A stretch of 64,000 nt of DNA from Pseudomonadota bacterium (GCA_023423895.1 JAFAER010000005.1:62001-126000), one strand, 5' to 3'; positions 1 through 8,565 are shown, numbered from the stretch's first letter. Numbers and translations: made by a program. Notes: generated from the letters alone by a model not told the origin.

Positions 1-1
1 T

Positions 2-484
2 CATCCGATCTACCTCGCCGCGTACATGAGCGGCGGAGACGCCGCAGGCGGAGGAGACACCTCGTACGGCTCCTACGGCGGTCGCGGCGATCCCGAGTTC
101 GTGAACGTCGTCCCTGCGGGGCAGTACATGAGCTCGTACAGCTTCTACGCAGATCCGACGTACGCCGAGACGTCGCTCGTCGTCATCCGCGCGAAGTCCG
201 GCGGTCGCTTCGAGGACGTCTGGCTCGAGTGCGCCGGCAACCTCACCGGCTTCCGCCCGATCGGCACGCGGGGCGAATACGAATGGGTCCGAGTCGACCT
301 GTCGCGCGAGCACGGTCCCGGCGACACCTTCGGCGCGAGCGCCTGCCGAAGCGGCCTGCAGCGCATGCGAAGCAACGGCCCGTTCACGGCGACGCTCTGG
401 GGATGGGACGCGTTCGCGAGCTACGCCTACCCCGGCGGCATGGCCCAGCGAAGGCTCGTGAAGACACCGCTCGACATCAAGTGA
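2..484 (+). CDS. IgGFc-binding-like lipoprotein, C-terminal part (cut by window edge)
   Basis: Only the last ~160 codons are in the window; the frame is open to the left edge with no start. The visible part matches, almost residue for residue, the C-terminus of the IgGFc-binding-like lipoprotein encoded on the minus strand at 33932-35734. Both share DPEFVNVVPAGQY, then YSFYADPTYAETSLVV, VWLECAGNLTGF and a GPFTAT.WGWD..ASYA.PGG terminus; by eye roughly four fifths of residues are identical. The family resembles the IgGFc-binding N-terminal domain, a secreted adhesin-like beta-rich fold; in bacteria it is an annotation of similarity, not of proven antibody binding. In the two complete operons this gene comes last, so another copy of the five-gene lipoprotein operon may lie left of the window. 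Confidence 0.85.
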   Translation, partial: HPIYLAAYMSGGDAAGGGDTSYGSYGGRGDPEFVNVVPAGQYMSSYSFYADPTYAETSLVVIRAKSGGRFEDVWLECAGNLTGFRPIGTRGEYEWVRVDLSREHGPGDTFGASACRSGLQRMRSNGPFTATLWGWDAFASYAYPGGMAQRRLVKTPLDIK

Positions 485-760
485 CCGCCGGGCGACGGCG
501 AGGGCCAGGAGAGGAGAGGCGCGGCGACGCTCCGCGACCTCGACCAGCAAGTGAAACAGGTCGTTTCGCGATTGCCGTGGGGGCACGTGATCCATCCTCC
601 GGCGCGGCGAGAGCCGCGGTGGTGCGCTGCGCTCCGACGATGACGGTGGCGCCCGAGGTCTCGCGAAGACGAGCTGCGTCGAGCGACCGCGCACCGAAGT
701 CGAAGCTCCGGTGCACGACCGCCACGGCGCCGTGCACCGGGAGCGTGCTAAAGTCCTCGT

Positions 761-1321
761 GTGCTGGAGCCGAGCCTCATCCTTCCGGAGAAGCCCCGCC
801 CGCTGAAGCGATCGGAGTACGAGCGCCTCGTCGCGATGGGGGCGTTCGACCAGGAACGCGTCGAGCTCCTCTACGGTACGCTCGTCGCGATGAGCCCGCA
901 GGACCCTGGCCATACGAGCCCGATCGGGCAGCTGACGATGCTGCTCGTACCGTCGCTCGTGGGGCGCGCGCTCGTTCGCGTTCAATCCCCGCTCATCGCG
1001 ACCGACGAGTCCGAGCCGGAGTCGGATCTCGCGGTCGTGCCGCTCGGTGACTATCGGAGCGTTCATCCCGACCGCGCCCATCTCGTGATCGAGGTCGCGG
1101 TGTCGTCGGCCAACAAGGACAGGCTCGTCAAGGGCCCCCTCTACGCCCGGTCCGGGTTCACCGAGTACTGGCTCGTCGACGTCGCGAACGGCCGCATCGA
1201 GGTCTACCGAGATCCGTCGGCCGACGGCTACCGCCTGACGACCCGCCATGGCGCCGGTGAGACGATTCACGTGGCAGCGTTCGCCGACGTCGCCGTTCGG
1301 GTCGACGACGTGTTCGCCTGA
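761..1321 (+). CDS. Uma2 family (DUF820) PD-(D/E)XK nuclease-like protein
   Basis: This 186-residue protein has the size and layout of Uma2 (DUF820) proteins, restriction-endonuclease-like folds found in many copies in cyanobacteria and myxobacteria, with unknown substrate. The core is recognisable: an early ERVELLYG segment, SEPESDLAVV carrying the family Asp, then HLVIEVAVSS with the Glu of the E-x-K pair, followed by YARSGFTEYWLVD. The start is a GTG; no upstream ATG in frame gives a better family length. It stands alone, about 275 bp after the preceding lipoprotein gene, and shares no operon with it. Family assignment is firm; biological role is not known. Confidence 0.85.
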   Translation: MLEPSLILPEKPRPLKRSEYERLVAMGAFDQERVELLYGTLVAMSPQDPGHTSPIGQLTMLLVPSLVGRALVRVQSPLIATDESEPESDLAVVPLGDYRSVHPDRAHLVIEVAVSSANKDRLVKGPLYARSGFTEYWLVDVANGRIEVYRDPSADGYRLTTRHGAGETIHVAAFADVAVRVDDVFA

Positions 1322-1342
1322 CGACGTCGAGCAAGACTCTAC

Positions 1343-1594
1343 ATGCCCCTGTCGGCAGTGGACCTGTTCAAGGTCCTCGACGTGCAGGTGAGCGGCGAAA
1401 TGAAGGAGCAGTGGTGCTACCTCCTCCGCGACGACGCGCCGCCGCTGTCGCTCGCGCCGATCGTGTTCTGCGCGCACAGCGACAAGACGAGCCTCCACGA
1501 GGTCTTCGTCGCCCGCAAGATCCCGTCGCTCGAGCCCGGCGCGAAGATCGACGGTGTCGGCGTCGCGTCCGCCGCCGCCATGCGCGTCGGCTGA
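1343..1594 (+). CDS. Small hypothetical protein (83 aa)
   Basis: This short frame starts 21 bp after the Uma2 gene and is co-directional with it. The 83-residue product has a balanced composition, with segments such as QWCYLLRDD and APIVFCAHSDKTSLHEVF, and reads like a real protein rather than a GC-rich shadow. I do not recognise a family. There is no signal peptide or membrane segment. A shadow frame on the same strand is Arg-rich and much less protein-like, which supports this frame. It could be the second gene of a small operon with the nuclease; confidence is moderate because it is so short. Confidence 0.5.
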   Translation: MPLSAVDLFKVLDVQVSGEMKEQWCYLLRDDAPPLSLAPIVFCAHSDKTSLHEVFVARKIPSLEPGAKIDGVGVASAAAMRVG

Positions 1595-1723
1595 CCGAAG
1601 AGGTCGGTCGTCCGTTGACCCACCGCGAGCCCGCGTGCGAGCCTCCTCCCCTCGCACCGGGGGGTGGCGTGCGTGGTGTGCGTCGTCCTCCGGCGATCGA
1701 CTCGGATCGAACAGGGGGATTTC

Positions 1724-2488
1724 ATGGCACGTACGCTGACGGCACAGGGGCTCATCCAGCTCCCCTCGCTCACCGCTGAAGAGACGGTGACGCTCGCCAC
1801 CAAGCTGATCACCACGGCGGAGTCGGCCGGCGCCCTGCCCGGCAACGCGCGCGCTGCGCTCGACGATGTGAGGACGAGCCTTCAACAGCTCTCCGCCGAG
1901 CTCACGAAGCGCGGGCAGCTCGCGGAGGACAAGTCCGCCGCGCGCGAAGCCGACATCCAGCTCGATCGCGTGTGGTCGGCGATCGACCGCTTCCTCTCGG
2001 CGTGGGCCGCGCTCGACGGGACGGAGCTCGCCGAGGAGGCGGCGTCACTCCGCCAGCGCCTCTTTCCGGACGGGCTGTCGTTCCTCACCAAGAACTTCAA
2101 TGCCGAGTGGGCGGCATCCGGGCAGCGGCTCGAGATCATCGTCGCCGAGAAGCACGAGAGCACGTTCGATCGGCTCGGAGGCGCGCCGTTCCTCGCAAGC
2201 CTTCGGCGGGCGCACGAGGCATACGGCAAGGCGCTCGGCGTGACGAAGGCGAAGGACGCGCCGCCGGCCGTGCCGCAGATCCGCGAGGCGCGCGACGTCG
2301 TGCTCGACGACATCCGCGTGTACGCGGCGCAGATCGTCGCCTCCGTCACGCGCAAGGACTCCTCGACCGAAGCGCTGGCCGAGACGCTGCTGCGGCCGAT
2401 CTCCACATGGCCGACGAGGCGCGGCGGCGCTGCCAGCCCCGTGGATGGAGCGCCCTCCCCGACCCCGGACGTGGCACCGGCGGAGTAG
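1724..2488 (+). CDS. Hypothetical helical protein (254 aa)
   Basis: The start is the ATG at 1724, preceded by a purine-rich AGGGGG ribosome-binding site at 1712-1717; the open frame extends further upstream but without a comparable site. The protein is mostly predicted helical: Leu/Ala/Glu-rich stretches run from residue 10 to 220, including a TAEETVTLATKLI segment and a long VWSAIDRFLSAWAAL helix. It ends in a Pro/Thr/Ala tail. No signal peptide or catalytic motif is evident, so a cytoplasmic role is likely. I do not recognise the family. A Ser-rich reading of the opposite strand across this gene is a by-product of the GAAGAG repeat downstream and is not a gene. Confidence 0.75.
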   Translation: MARTLTAQGLIQLPSLTAEETVTLATKLITTAESAGALPGNARAALDDVRTSLQQLSAELTKRGQLAEDKSAAREADIQLDRVWSAIDRFLSAWAALDGTELAEEAASLRQRLFPDGLSFLTKNFNAEWAASGQRLEIIVAEKHESTFDRLGGAPFLASLRRAHEAYGKALGVTKAKDAPPAVPQIREARDVVLDDIRVYAAQIVASVTRKDSSTEALAETLLRPISTWPTRRGGAASPVDGAPSPTPDVAPAE

Positions 2489-2491
2489 CCC

Positions 2492-2703
2492 CAAGTCCGC
2501 GAAAACGTCGATCGATCCAGCCCGGAGCAACCCGGAGGTCTGCAAGAACTGGATCGATCGACGGAAAAGGAACCTGGACGTCTGCAAGATCGAGATCCGT
2601 CGACCGAAACGCAGCCCCGAGGTCTGCAGCGGCGAGATCGATCCACGCTCGGGCAGCCCCGGAGCTGCCGCCCGCTGGATCGGTCCGGTTGGAAAGAGAT
2701 GCG
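2492..2703 (+). repeat. Degenerate 42-43 bp tandem repeat (about five units)
   Basis: Units begin at 2492, 2535, 2577, 2619 and 2662, a spacing of 43, 42, 42 and 43 bp. The best-conserved core is GAGGTCTGCAAG followed by GATCGATC. Two spacings of exactly 14 codons keep one frame open, but the 43-bp steps break periodicity relative to that frame. The block starts at the stop of the upstream gene and sits well before the start of the next, so I treat it as intergenic. Confidence 0.75.
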
Positions 2704-2784
2704 TCCCTGAATCGCCACGACCGCTCGCTCGTGATGACGCACCGGCTGCGGATCGAGCATCGAGGGCCCTGCGTCGGAATCGAG

Positions 2785-2844
2785 AGAGGAAGAGGAAGAG
2801 GAAGAGGAAGAGGAAGAGGAAGAGGAAGAGGAAGAGGAAGAGGA
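2785..2844 (+). repeat. Hexanucleotide microsatellite (AGAGGA)10
   Basis: Ten perfect AGAGGA units. Read on the plus strand it gives poly-(Arg-Lys), on the minus strand poly-Ser, which creates long spurious frames through the region. It lies 131 bp before the start of the TIGR03790-type lipoprotein gene. A perfect array of this length is prone to slippage and could change the spacing of upstream regulatory sites. Confidence 0.9.
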
Positions 2845-2975
2845 GGCGGAGCCATCGAGCCCGGGAAAGCCGACCTCGGCGCTGCCTCGCGCGGTCGTTT
2901 CACCTCCCCGCACGTTTTCGTGACATCGGTCGCGTCGACTCGGCATCAGTCGATGGCCCCATCCATCGAGACGCC

Positions 2976-4316
2976 ATGAGACCTGCCCTTCTTGCACCGG
3001 CCGTCGCGCTCGCGTCGAGCCTCGGGATCATCGCGAGCTGCGCTTCGAACGAAGGCGGCTCCTCGCCCAGGAGCGACGCCGCCGAGGACGGCGGTGCTCC
3101 GGGCACCGACGCCGGCGCGCAGCAGTCCACACTCCTTCCGCTCGAGGAGCCGCTGACCGCCGCCGAGCTCGGGCTGATCATCAACACGGACGACCCTCAG
3201 TCCGTGGCGGTCGGCGCGGCGTACATCGAGGCGCGCCAGATCCCCTCCGCAAACGTGGTCCGGCTCGCGCTCGGAGCACCGGCGAAGGACGTGTCCGCGA
3301 AGACCTTCCAGCAGTGGAAGGCGCAAGTCGACGCCGCGCTGCCCGCGTCGGTACAGGCCCTCGCGCTGACGTTCACGCAGCCGTCGGTCGTCGAGGGCTG
3401 CCAGTCGATCACCGCGGCGTTCACGTTCGGCTATGACGCGAAGTACTGCGTCGCGTGCGAGCGAGGCGTCGCGAGCCCGCTCTACGATAAGCCCGCATCG
3501 CGAGCGTTCACCAAACACGGCATCCGTCCGTCGATGATGCTCGCGGCGTCCTCCACCGCGGAAGCGCAGAAGCTCATCGCTCGCGGAGTCGCTTCGGACG
3601 GCACCTTCCCTCCTGGAAAGGCCTATTTCGTCCGCACTACCGACGTCCCGAGGAGCGGGCCACGCTACGAACAATTCCAGGCAGTGACCAAGACGTTCAC
3701 CGCCAGCGCGCTCGAGACGGAATACATCGACGAGACCACCGGCGGCGCGTCCGATGTCGTCGGCGCTTCCGACGTGCTCCTCTACATGACGGGACGCGAG
3801 CGCATCCCCGACATCGCGACGAACACGTATCGTCCGGGCGCGTTCGCCGATCACCTCACGTCGTTCGCAGGATCGTTCACCTCGACGTGCTCCCTGGACG
3901 GCCAGATGAACGTCCTCTGCTGGCTCGAGGCCGGCGTCACGGCCAGCTACGGCACCGTCGTCGAGCCGTGCAACCATCGGCAGAAGTTCCCCGACGCGCG
4001 GGTCCTCACGGACGTCTACTTCCGCGGCGCGACGGTGCTCGAGGCGGCATGGGCGTCGGTCGCGTGGCCGGGACAGGGCGTCTTCGTCGGCGAGCCGCTC
4101 GCGCGTCCTTTCGGCTCGCGCCTGACGGTCCACGACGACGTGGCGACCATCGAGACGACCGAGCTCGTCGCGAAGAAGAGGTACGTGCTCGAGGGCGCCG
4201 AGGACGCGTCGGGCCCGTGGACGACGGTGCAGGACGGGATCGCCGTGTCCAAGCCAACGCGCTACACGCTGGACGTCGATCTCGGCTGGAGCTTCCTGCG
4301 CTTCCGCGAGGAGTGA
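2976..4316 (+). CDS. TIGR03790 family lipoprotein
   Basis: The 446-residue protein starts at ATG 2976 with a signal peptide ending in a good lipobox (IIASC), then a Ser/Asp/Gly linker. The body matches TIGR03790 proteins: an early LIINTDDPQSVAVG..YIEARQIP..NVVRL segment typical of the family, then ALALTFTQP and a long Gly/Ala core with TGRERIPD. The family occurs in Planctomycetes, myxobacteria and similar bacteria and is of unknown function. The open frame runs 530 bp further upstream, but that extension is low-complexity repeat and lacks a signal peptide, so the downstream start is chosen. Convergent with the small lipoprotein gene at 4398. Confidence 0.85.
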   Translation: MRPALLAPAVALASSLGIIASCASNEGGSSPRSDAAEDGGAPGTDAGAQQSTLLPLEEPLTAAELGLIINTDDPQSVAVGAAYIEARQIPSANVVRLALGAPAKDVSAKTFQQWKAQVDAALPASVQALALTFTQPSVVEGCQSITAAFTFGYDAKYCVACERGVASPLYDKPASRAFTKHGIRPSMMLAASSTAEAQKLIARGVASDGTFPPGKAYFVRTTDVPRSGPRYEQFQAVTKTFTASALETEYIDETTGGASDVVGASDVLLYMTGRERIPDIATNTYRPGAFADHLTSFAGSFTSTCSLDGQMNVLCWLEAGVTASYGTVVEPCNHRQKFPDARVLTDVYFRGATVLEAAWASVAWPGQGVFVGEPLARPFGSRLTVHDDVATIETTELVAKKRYVLEGAEDASGPWTTVQDGIAVSKPTRYTLDVDLGWSFLRFREE

Positions 4317-4326
4317 CTCGGAGCTC

Positions 4327-4349
4327 GGGCCGCGCGCGAAGCGCGCCCC
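4327..4349 (+). terminator. Possible hairpin between convergent genes
   Basis: GCGCGC at 4332-4337 pairs with GCGCGC at 4341-4346 around a GAA loop, with GGG/CCC flanks, 15 bp after the stop of the TIGR03790 gene. There is no T-run, and GC-rich DNA makes such hairpins common, so this is tentative. Confidence 0.35.
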
Positions 4350-4397
4350 GTGCGGCGGGGTCACCGCTCTCCGCTCTCCGGTCTCCGCCTCTCGCCG

Positions 4398-4880
4398 TCA
4401 GCGGGCATCTCGGAACAGCGCAGCCAGCTCGGCGAGCATCTCACGCGTCTCCGTGCGGGTCGCCTCGGGCTCTCGGAAGTACCCCTCCAGCCTTTGCGAG
4501 TCGAATCGCTTCTGACCGTCGTCCACGCCTACTTCGGCTCGGATCACGACTCGGAAGCGCGGTGCTCGGTCGGTCGCGTCCGGAAGGCTCCCGTCGGTGC
4601 CGAGGACATCCTCTCGATAGATCGCAATGCGTTCTTCGGTGAACAACTCCCGGAGCCGAGCGAGCCGCACGTCATCGATTCGTCCTTCGGAAGAGGCCGG
4701 ATCCGCGAGCAGGAACGAACCATCCGCTCGAAGCACCATCACAGGCACTTCCGTCGATGTTTGCATCGTGACGTCCATCCAATAAGTCGAATGCTCAGGA
4801 ACGCCCGAATCGCATCCTCCCGTGAATGCGATGACGATGATCAGGAGAGAAAGACGCAGCACGATCGCCAGTCCGCTCAT
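4398..4880 (-). CDS. Small lipoprotein of unknown function (160 aa)
   Basis: The ATG start gives a short basic N-terminus, a hydrophobic run (LSLLIIVIAFTGG) and a Cys at about residue 23, consistent with a lipoprotein signal. The mature part has a beta-rich look, with VPVMVLRADGSFLLAD and RFRVVIRAEVGVDDG segments, and a Leu/Arg-rich C-terminal helix. I do not recognise the family. It is the convergent partner of the preceding plus-strand gene and is not close enough to the next minus-strand gene to be a tight operon. Confidence 0.75.
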   Translation of the reverse strand: MSGLAIVLRLSLLIIVIAFTGGCDSGVPEHSTYWMDVTMQTSTEVPVMVLRADGSFLLADPASSEGRIDDVRLARLRELFTEERIAIYREDVLGTDGSLPDATDRAPRFRVVIRAEVGVDDGQKRFDSQRLEGYFREPEATRTETREMLAELAALFRDAR

Positions 4881-5068
4881 GGGTCGACATCGACTCTAGC
4901 ACCGTCTCGAAGTGGCGCGCTCTCGCGAGGCGCGCTCGCTGAGAATCGCGGCACGGTGGTGCCGATAGGGCTATGAACCTTCGTTGTCGGAGGTCGATCC
5001 CCTCCTCGCCCGATGCGCCGGACCGAGCCCTGCTCTGCATCTCCGCCGACTCGATGGCCCCGTAGGGC

Positions 5069-5878
5069 TCATGGGAAGCTCACGCTCCCATTCCACTGCG
5101 TGCCGCTCGGCCAGCCCGGCGAGGGCGGCGGAGGCGGAGGCGGTCGTCCGGGCGGGGCCTGCCCGCAGATCGACATCGCGTAGGGGTGCTGGCTCTCCTG
5201 CGCCAGCGCGCATCGATCCGCAGGCGTCGGCGTCCAGGTCGAGATCCGTCCGCCAACCGAGATCGAAGCGCCCCAGTCGAGCGCTACGCCTGCCGAGCCC
5301 GAGCCCGGAGGAAGACGTCCCCACGGGTCGACGGGCAACGATCGGCCGCCGGTGTTCACGACGATGCCCGGTGGACACGTGCCCGAACGCTGCGGCGGAT
5401 CCTGCGCGTAGCCTTGCGAGATCGTCGAGCGCGACGGCGCCAAGATCGCGAAGGCTCCCGCGAAGAGCGCATCCGCCTGCAGCGCGCTCGCGCCGACCCA
5501 GTAGCCGGCGTCGCCGTGCTCGACGGCGGGCCTCCAGAGGAACTGCGCTGCGATGGCGGTCTCGGCCAGGGCCATGAACACGACGAGCAGCCGCTGGGCT
5601 CCGTCGAACGTCGCTTCTCGCGTCTGCAGATAGCGCGCACCGGCGGTCTCGGTCTGGCAGACGACGCGGAGCGGTCCGCTCGTCAGTGTATAACGCGCGC
5701 TCGTCTGGGGTGGCGCTACCCGGACCGACGCCACCGGGGCGTTGTTGTGAGCACGGAGAAAGGGGGTCTCCAGCGGATACGACGCCAGGATCGACGTCCC
5801 ACACGCGCTGTTCGAGACAGCCAGCGCGGCAGCCACGGCCGGCGCCGAGCGAAAGCGAAGCATCCGTGTGCGTAGCAT
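5069..5878 (-). CDS. Putative envelope protein with Pro-rich C-terminus
   Basis: The protein has an Arg-rich N-terminus and a hydrophobic run SAPAVAAALAVSNSACG, suggesting an exported protein or lipoprotein. A second hydrophobic stretch (LLVVFMALAETAIAAQFLW) could be a membrane segment near residues 100-120. The C-terminal third is Gly/Pro-rich with a PPPPPPPSPG run. Starts are possible at 5887, 5878 or 5863; 5878 keeps a charged n-region before the hydrophobic core, but none has a clear ribosome-binding site. No family recognised. It is divergent from the 6138 gene. Confidence 0.65.
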   Translation of the reverse strand: MLRTRMLRFRSAPAVAAALAVSNSACGTSILASYPLETPFLRAHNNAPVASVRVAPPQTSARYTLTSGPLRVVCQTETAGARYLQTREATFDGAQRLLVVFMALAETAIAAQFLWRPAVEHGDAGYWVGASALQADALFAGAFAILAPSRSTISQGYAQDPPQRSGTCPPGIVVNTGGRSLPVDPWGRLPPGSGSAGVALDWGASISVGGRISTWTPTPADRCALAQESQHPYAMSICGQAPPGRPPPPPPPSPGWPSGTQWNGSVSFP

Positions 5879-6137
5879 GCGCCACATCGTCAGCAAAATG
5901 ACATCGCGCGTGCCGCGGTGCCCCCGTGCCGTCGAGCGGCGGGGCTCGAGCGCTTGCGCGCCGACGCGTGGGCGCCCATCAGGTGGGTGCTGGTTCAGGC
6001 GGCGCGATCGCCAACGCCGTTGTCGATGCGCCTCGCCGTTGGCAGCCTAGCCGTCGCAACGGACGGCGAATCGGGCGATCGAGCGCGCGATCGCGCGCGC
6101 CGGCTGCCCGCGAGCGTGGTCCACGGCGTGCAGGCGC

Positions 6138-7295
6138 GTGCGCGTGCGCTGGCTCGCGGCCTCCAGGCTCCTCCTCGCGTTCGCTCCTCTCGGCGCATGC
6201 TCGGCGGAGCCCATCGAGACGACGCACGGCGGGTCCCTGCGTCAGCTCGTGACCGAAGCGCGGTTCGAGGACGTCCCGCCGACGCGCCTCATCTTGATCG
6301 TGGACGGGAGCACGACGACCGAAGCAGCACATGTCCGCGACCGCCTCCTGCGAGCGGTCGAGCAGACGGCTGCGGAGCTCGGCTCGGATTCGAGCTCTCC
6401 GCCGGCGCGCTGGGCTCCGGTCGACATCGAAGCGCGCATCATGTGGATCGGGGGACGGACGATCCGTTCGACGGAGGAGGATGCACGCCTCCGATGGCGC
6501 GAGGAGCAAGCCAGCGATCGCGGAGCCGCTGCCTTCGTCCGCGGGGTCGCGGATGCGCTCGCCGACGCGCCATCACCGGACGTCGAGCCCGCGCGTGCGC
6601 TCGACACGCTTCGCCTCGCGCTCGCGCTGACGCCGCCCTTGCCCGGTCATCAGCGCACTGTCGTGCTCGCGACGAGCCACGACGATCCGACGGCTCTTGC
6701 CGAGCGCGAGAAGAGCCTCGAAGCCGCCGATCACCCTCGGATGCTCTCCATCCTTCCCGTCACGGAGGACGAGCGCGAGGACGAGCGCGAGAATGAGCAG
6801 GACGAGCAGCGCTGCGCTGCCGGTGTCGAAGGTTGGCGCCTCGTGGAGTGGCTGCGGAAGCAAGTCGTCACCGACTTCACCGGTTGCGGCGTGCGACGCC
6901 TGGACATCGGCCGGCGCGACTCCGGCCTGCGCAGGATCTCGGGCCCGGTCGCGCTCCGAGACGACGGAACCCCCGCGTGCCGCGTACGCGTCCACGTCTG
7001 GTCCAACGACGCCGCGGTCGAGACTCGCTGCGACCCGAGGCGTGGATGGTCCGGCCCCGTCGCGGTCGGCTCGTCGCCCGAGGATGCCTCTCTCACCTGC
7101 GACGTCATGATGCTCACCGGCGAGGACGACGGCTCGCGCTGCCGCGATCGCGGCTCGGCGTGCCCGGGTTGCGCGAGCGGATGGTGCATCCGAGAAGAGA
7201 CGGATCCTCGGCTGGCGGGAACGTGGATCCGCTTCATCGGCGGAGCAGTACCCGCCTGGGCAACGGCGGAGATCACGTGCAACCTGGCCCGCTGA
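6138..7295 (+). CDS. Hypothetical lipoprotein, vWA-like start
   Basis: A 385-residue protein with a GTG start, an Arg/Trp n-region and a strong lipobox (PLGAC at about residues 17-21). After that, TRLILIVDGSTTTEAAHVRDRL looks like the first strand and MIDAS-type DxSxT loop of a von Willebrand A fold, although the later MIDAS residues are not obvious. An acidic Glu/Asp/Arg run (EDEREDERENEQDEQ) sits near residue 215, and the C-terminus holds several Cys (SRCRDRGSACPGCASGWC), probably disulfide-bonded outside the cytoplasm. I do not assign a function. It is followed after 97 bp by the acyl-CoA dehydrogenase gene. Confidence 0.75.
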   Translation: MRVRWLAASRLLLAFAPLGACSAEPIETTHGGSLRQLVTEARFEDVPPTRLILIVDGSTTTEAAHVRDRLLRAVEQTAAELGSDSSSPPARWAPVDIEARIMWIGGRTIRSTEEDARLRWREEQASDRGAAAFVRGVADALADAPSPDVEPARALDTLRLALALTPPLPGHQRTVVLATSHDDPTALAEREKSLEAADHPRMLSILPVTEDEREDERENEQDEQRCAAGVEGWRLVEWLRKQVVTDFTGCGVRRLDIGRRDSGLRRISGPVALRDDGTPACRVRVHVWSNDAAVETRCDPRRGWSGPVAVGSSPEDASLTCDVMMLTGEDDGSRCRDRGSACPGCASGWCIREETDPRLAGTWIRFIGGAVPAWATAEITCNLAR

Positions 7296-7392
7296 GCAAG
7301 CTCGGGTAGCCCGGCCCTGCTTTTCGCATCCGACGGCCCATTGCTCGCCCCCCGCGCAACCGAGGTAGCATCGCGGCCAGGAGATCAACGCC

Positions 7393-8532
7393 ATGTGGAC
7401 GTCGAGCTGGATGACCCCCGACCTCGTTTCCTTCCGCGACCAGGTCCGTCGCTTCGTGCAGGCGGAGGTCGTTCCTCATCAGGAGCGCTGGGCCGAGCAA
7501 CAGCGGGTCGACCGTGAGCTGTGGAACAAGGGCGGCGCGCTCGGCATCCTCTGCGCCGACATCCCCGACGAATACGGCGGCTCCGGCGGAACCTTCGCGC
7601 ACCAGGCGGTCGTGTTCCAGGAGCTCGCGTACGCGGGAGACTCCGCGTTCAACATCGCCGTCCACGCGATCCTTGCGAACTACATCCTTCATCAGGGGAC
7701 GGAGGAGCAGAAGAAGCACTATCTCCCGCGGATGGCGTCGGGCGAGCTCGTCGGCGCCATCGCCATGTCGGAGCCGGGCGCCGGCTCGGACCTCCAGGGG
7801 ATCCGGACGACGGCGCGGCGCGAGGGCGACGAATTCGTCATCAACGGCAGCAAGACGTTCATCTCGAACGGCTCGCTCGCGGATCTGCTGCTCGTCGTCG
7901 CGCGCACGGGCGACGAGCCGGGCGCGAAGGGCATCTCGCTCCTGCTCGTCGAGACGCAGAACGCGCCGGGCTACAAGGTCGGCAAGGTCCTCAAGAAGAT
8001 CGGCCAGAAGGGGCAGGACACCTGCGAGCTGTTCTTCGAGGACGTCCGCGTCCCCGCCAAGAACGTCGTCGGCGGCGAGGTCGGCCGGGGGTTCGGCCAG
8101 CTCATGACCGAGCTCCCGTACGAGCGCCTCATCGTCGCCCTCTCGGCCGTCGCGTTCACCGAGCGCGCCATCCAGCTCACCGTCGACTACGTGAAGGAGC
8201 GAAAGGCGTTCGGCAAGGCGCTCATCGAATTCCAGAACACGCGCTTCGTGCTCGCCGACGCCAAGACGCAGGCCACGGTCGCGCGCACGTTCGTCGACAA
8301 GTGCATCGAGGAGCAGATCGTCGGCAAGCTCGACACGGTCACGGCCTCGATGGCCAAGAGCTGGTGCACGGATCTGCAGTGCAAGGTCATCGATGACTGC
8401 CTCCAGCTCTTCGGCGGCTACGGCTACGTGCTCGACTACCCGATCGCGCATCTGTTCGCCGACGCGCGCGTCCAGCGCATCTACGCAGGCACGAACGAGA
8501 TCATGAAAGAGCTGATCGCGCGTTCGCTCTGA
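7393..8532 (+). CDS. Acyl-CoA dehydrogenase, long-chain/isovaleryl type
   Basis: A full-length 379-residue acyl-CoA dehydrogenase, which oxidises acyl-CoA to trans-2-enoyl-CoA using FAD and passes electrons to electron-transfer flavoprotein. The first family signature (AMSEPGAGSD) is at 124-133 and the second (QLFGGYGY...DAR) at about 338-359. The usual Glu in the IYEGT loop of short/medium-chain enzymes is replaced (IYAGTNEIMK, 363-372), while Glu244 in LPYERL sits where long-chain and isovaleryl-CoA dehydrogenases carry their catalytic base. The C-terminus is also very like mammalian LCAD. AGGAG at 7379-7383 supports the ATG at 7393. Substrate is a guess: long-chain or branched acyl-CoA. 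Confidence 0.95.
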   Translation: MWTSSWMTPDLVSFRDQVRRFVQAEVVPHQERWAEQQRVDRELWNKGGALGILCADIPDEYGGSGGTFAHQAVVFQELAYAGDSAFNIAVHAILANYILHQGTEEQKKHYLPRMASGELVGAIAMSEPGAGSDLQGIRTTARREGDEFVINGSKTFISNGSLADLLLVVARTGDEPGAKGISLLLVETQNAPGYKVGKVLKKIGQKGQDTCELFFEDVRVPAKNVVGGEVGRGFGQLMTELPYERLIVALSAVAFTERAIQLTVDYVKERKAFGKALIEFQNTRFVLADAKTQATVARTFVDKCIEEQIVGKLDTVTASMAKSWCTDLQCKVIDDCLQLFGGYGYVLDYPIAHLFADARVQRIYAGTNEIMKELIARSL

Positions 8533-8565
8533 CCTCGCTCCATCGAAACGGGTAGTTCGTCTACC

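Larger units (their letters stand above)
2489..2975. other. Repeat-rich intergenic gap (487 bp)
   Basis: This gap contains the 42-43 bp degenerate repeat and the AGAGGA array listed separately. The remainder (about 2704-2784 and 2845-2975) shows no protein-like frame on either strand. A frame is open from 2445 into the next gene, but its translation here is dominated by Arg/Lys/Pro repeats and carries no domain. Confidence 0.7.

Noticed and set aside
477..737. 86-residue minus-strand frame in the gap before the Uma2 gene
   Set aside because: Composition is Arg/Ala/Pro-rich with no pattern of a folded protein; the gap is treated as non-coding.
2445..2975. N-terminal extension of the TIGR03790 gene
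   Set aside because: It is Arg/Lys/Pro repeat sequence overlapping the previous gene, and the ATG at 2976 is followed by a clean lipoprotein signal.
1882..2997. Ser-rich 371-residue frame on the minus strand
   Set aside because: The Ser run comes from the AGAGGA array, and the rest is antisense to the better-supported gene at 1724-2488.
6083..6098. Perfect 16-bp palindrome GCGCGCGATCGCGCGC between 5878 and 6138
   Set aside because: Self-complementary GC runs around GATC are expected often in DNA of this composition, and nothing else supports a binding site.
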